This document shows, one piece after another, positions 6,157 through 6,421 of a DNA stretch of 6,421 nt; the first letter of the stretch is position 1; every line of letters begins with the position of its first letter. Origin of the DNA: Deltaproteobacteria bacterium (GTDB lineage Bacteria; Desulfobacterota; DSM-4660; Desulfatiglandales; HGW-15); contig JAFGIC010000417.1 of assembly GCA_016929815.1 (NCBI GenBank), positions 1 to 6,421 of the forward strand. Direction: 5' to 3'. The notes below the pieces were generated by a model, which saw only the letters and a program-made list of their open reading frames with translations, was not told the origin of the DNA and did no database searches. Made by a program: the position numbers and the translations under genes.

Positions 6157-6421
6157 TTATTCTATCTTTTCACCGGAATTGACAATTTCATATATTTCAT
6201 TCATTGAATTTACGTGGTGGTCTGCATTAAGTTCAGAATTTCTGTAGGATATGAAGACTACGCCCGCCGACCTCGCTGACTGATAGTCAAGCTTTGAATC
6301 GCCGATATAAAATGCCTTATACGGGTTGATATTAAAATAATCAAGGATCTTAAAAATGGATTCAGGATGGGGTTTAGGCATTTTTACATCAAGTGAAGAG
6401 ACGATAATATCAAAATACCCG
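6157..6421 (-). CDS. HAD-family phosphatase, C-terminal part (runs off right edge)
   Basis: The last 87 residues of a haloacid-dehalogenase-like hydrolase; the 5' part lies beyond 6421. The in-frame ATG at 6381 is internal, because coding continues to the edge as GYFDIIVSSLDVK followed by MPKPHPES, the standard run into HAD motif III (Lys16 of the visible part). Motif IV is YIGDSKLDYQSARSAG, with GDSxxD acidic residues Asp41 and Asp45 that bind Mg2+. Motif I (DxD nucleophile) and the cap domain are outside. The pattern is that of the phosphoglycolate phosphatase (Gph)/PpaX/beta-phosphoglucomutase group; the substrate cannot be told from this fragment. The gene converges on the TPR gene with 7 bp between stops and no visible terminator hairpin, and it is probably unrelated to the pilus operon. 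Confidence 0.88.
   Translation of the reverse strand, partial: GYFDIIVSSLDVKMPKPHPESIFKILDYFNINPYKAFYIGDSKLDYQSARSAGVVFISYRNSELNADHHVNSMNEIYEIVNSGEKIE

Noticed and set aside
6140..6180. Possible bidirectional terminator between the converging TPR and HAD genes.
   Set aside because: Only 7 bp separate the stops and I see no GC-rich hairpin with a T-run on either strand.
6157..6381. Treating the HAD frame as a complete 74-aa gene starting at the ATG at 6381.
   Set aside because: Coding with HAD character continues upstream to the window edge and the catalytic motif I is missing, so it is a fragment of a longer gene cut by the window.

Overview
This window is an almost gap-free type IV pilus (T4P) assembly operon. 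It encodes the alignment subcomplex and the outer-membrane secretin: pilM-pilN-pilO-pilP-pilQ, all on the + strand. A small XRE-type helix-turn-helix (HTH) gene precedes it and a TPR lipoprotein of the PilF/PilW pilotin type follows it. At the right edge, the C-terminal part of a HAD-family phosphatase lies on the - strand and points back at the operon.

Organism: a secretin and an outer-membrane-type lipoprotein mean a diderm bacterium. The DNA is moderately AT-rich by eye (not computed), with many ATA, AGA/AGG and AAA codons. Gene order, the PilP 'DPFKSF' block and the helical insert in PilQ recall Desulfobacterota (the former Deltaproteobacteria) and neighbours such as Nitrospirota. That placement is an impression from family knowledge, not a computed result. 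No rRNA, tRNA, CRISPR, IS element or phage gene is visible.

Layout: 1-250 holds a 66-aa HTH protein that probably starts at a TTG. pilM (265-1359) follows after 14 bp. pilN overlaps pilM by 4 bp (ATGA). pilO follows pilN after 33 bp and pilP follows pilO after 4 bp. The only larger gap, 157 bp (3073-3229), lies between pilP and pilQ and contains an inverted repeat. pilQ (3230-5317) is followed after 28 bp by the TPR lipoprotein gene (5346-6149). The HAD gene (6157 to beyond 6421, - strand) converges on it with 7 bp between.

How the genes work together: PilM is a cytoplasmic actin-fold protein that binds the N-terminal INLLP motif of PilN. PilN and PilO are single-pass inner-membrane proteins that pair through periplasmic coiled coils and ferredoxin-like domains. 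PilP links that pair to the periplasmic N-domains of PilQ. PilQ forms the outer-membrane pore, and PilF/PilW-type TPR lipoproteins help secretins localise and multimerise. Pilins, motor ATPases and the platform protein are not in the window.

Most of the region is conserved and ordinary. The points worth a second look are that PilQ carries a lipobox while PilP has none (the reverse of the textbook arrangement), that a pilotin-like gene sits directly after a secretin that may pilot itself, that an HTH gene is coupled to pilM, and that the pilP-pilQ gap is structured. I found no evidence of a previously undescribed system.
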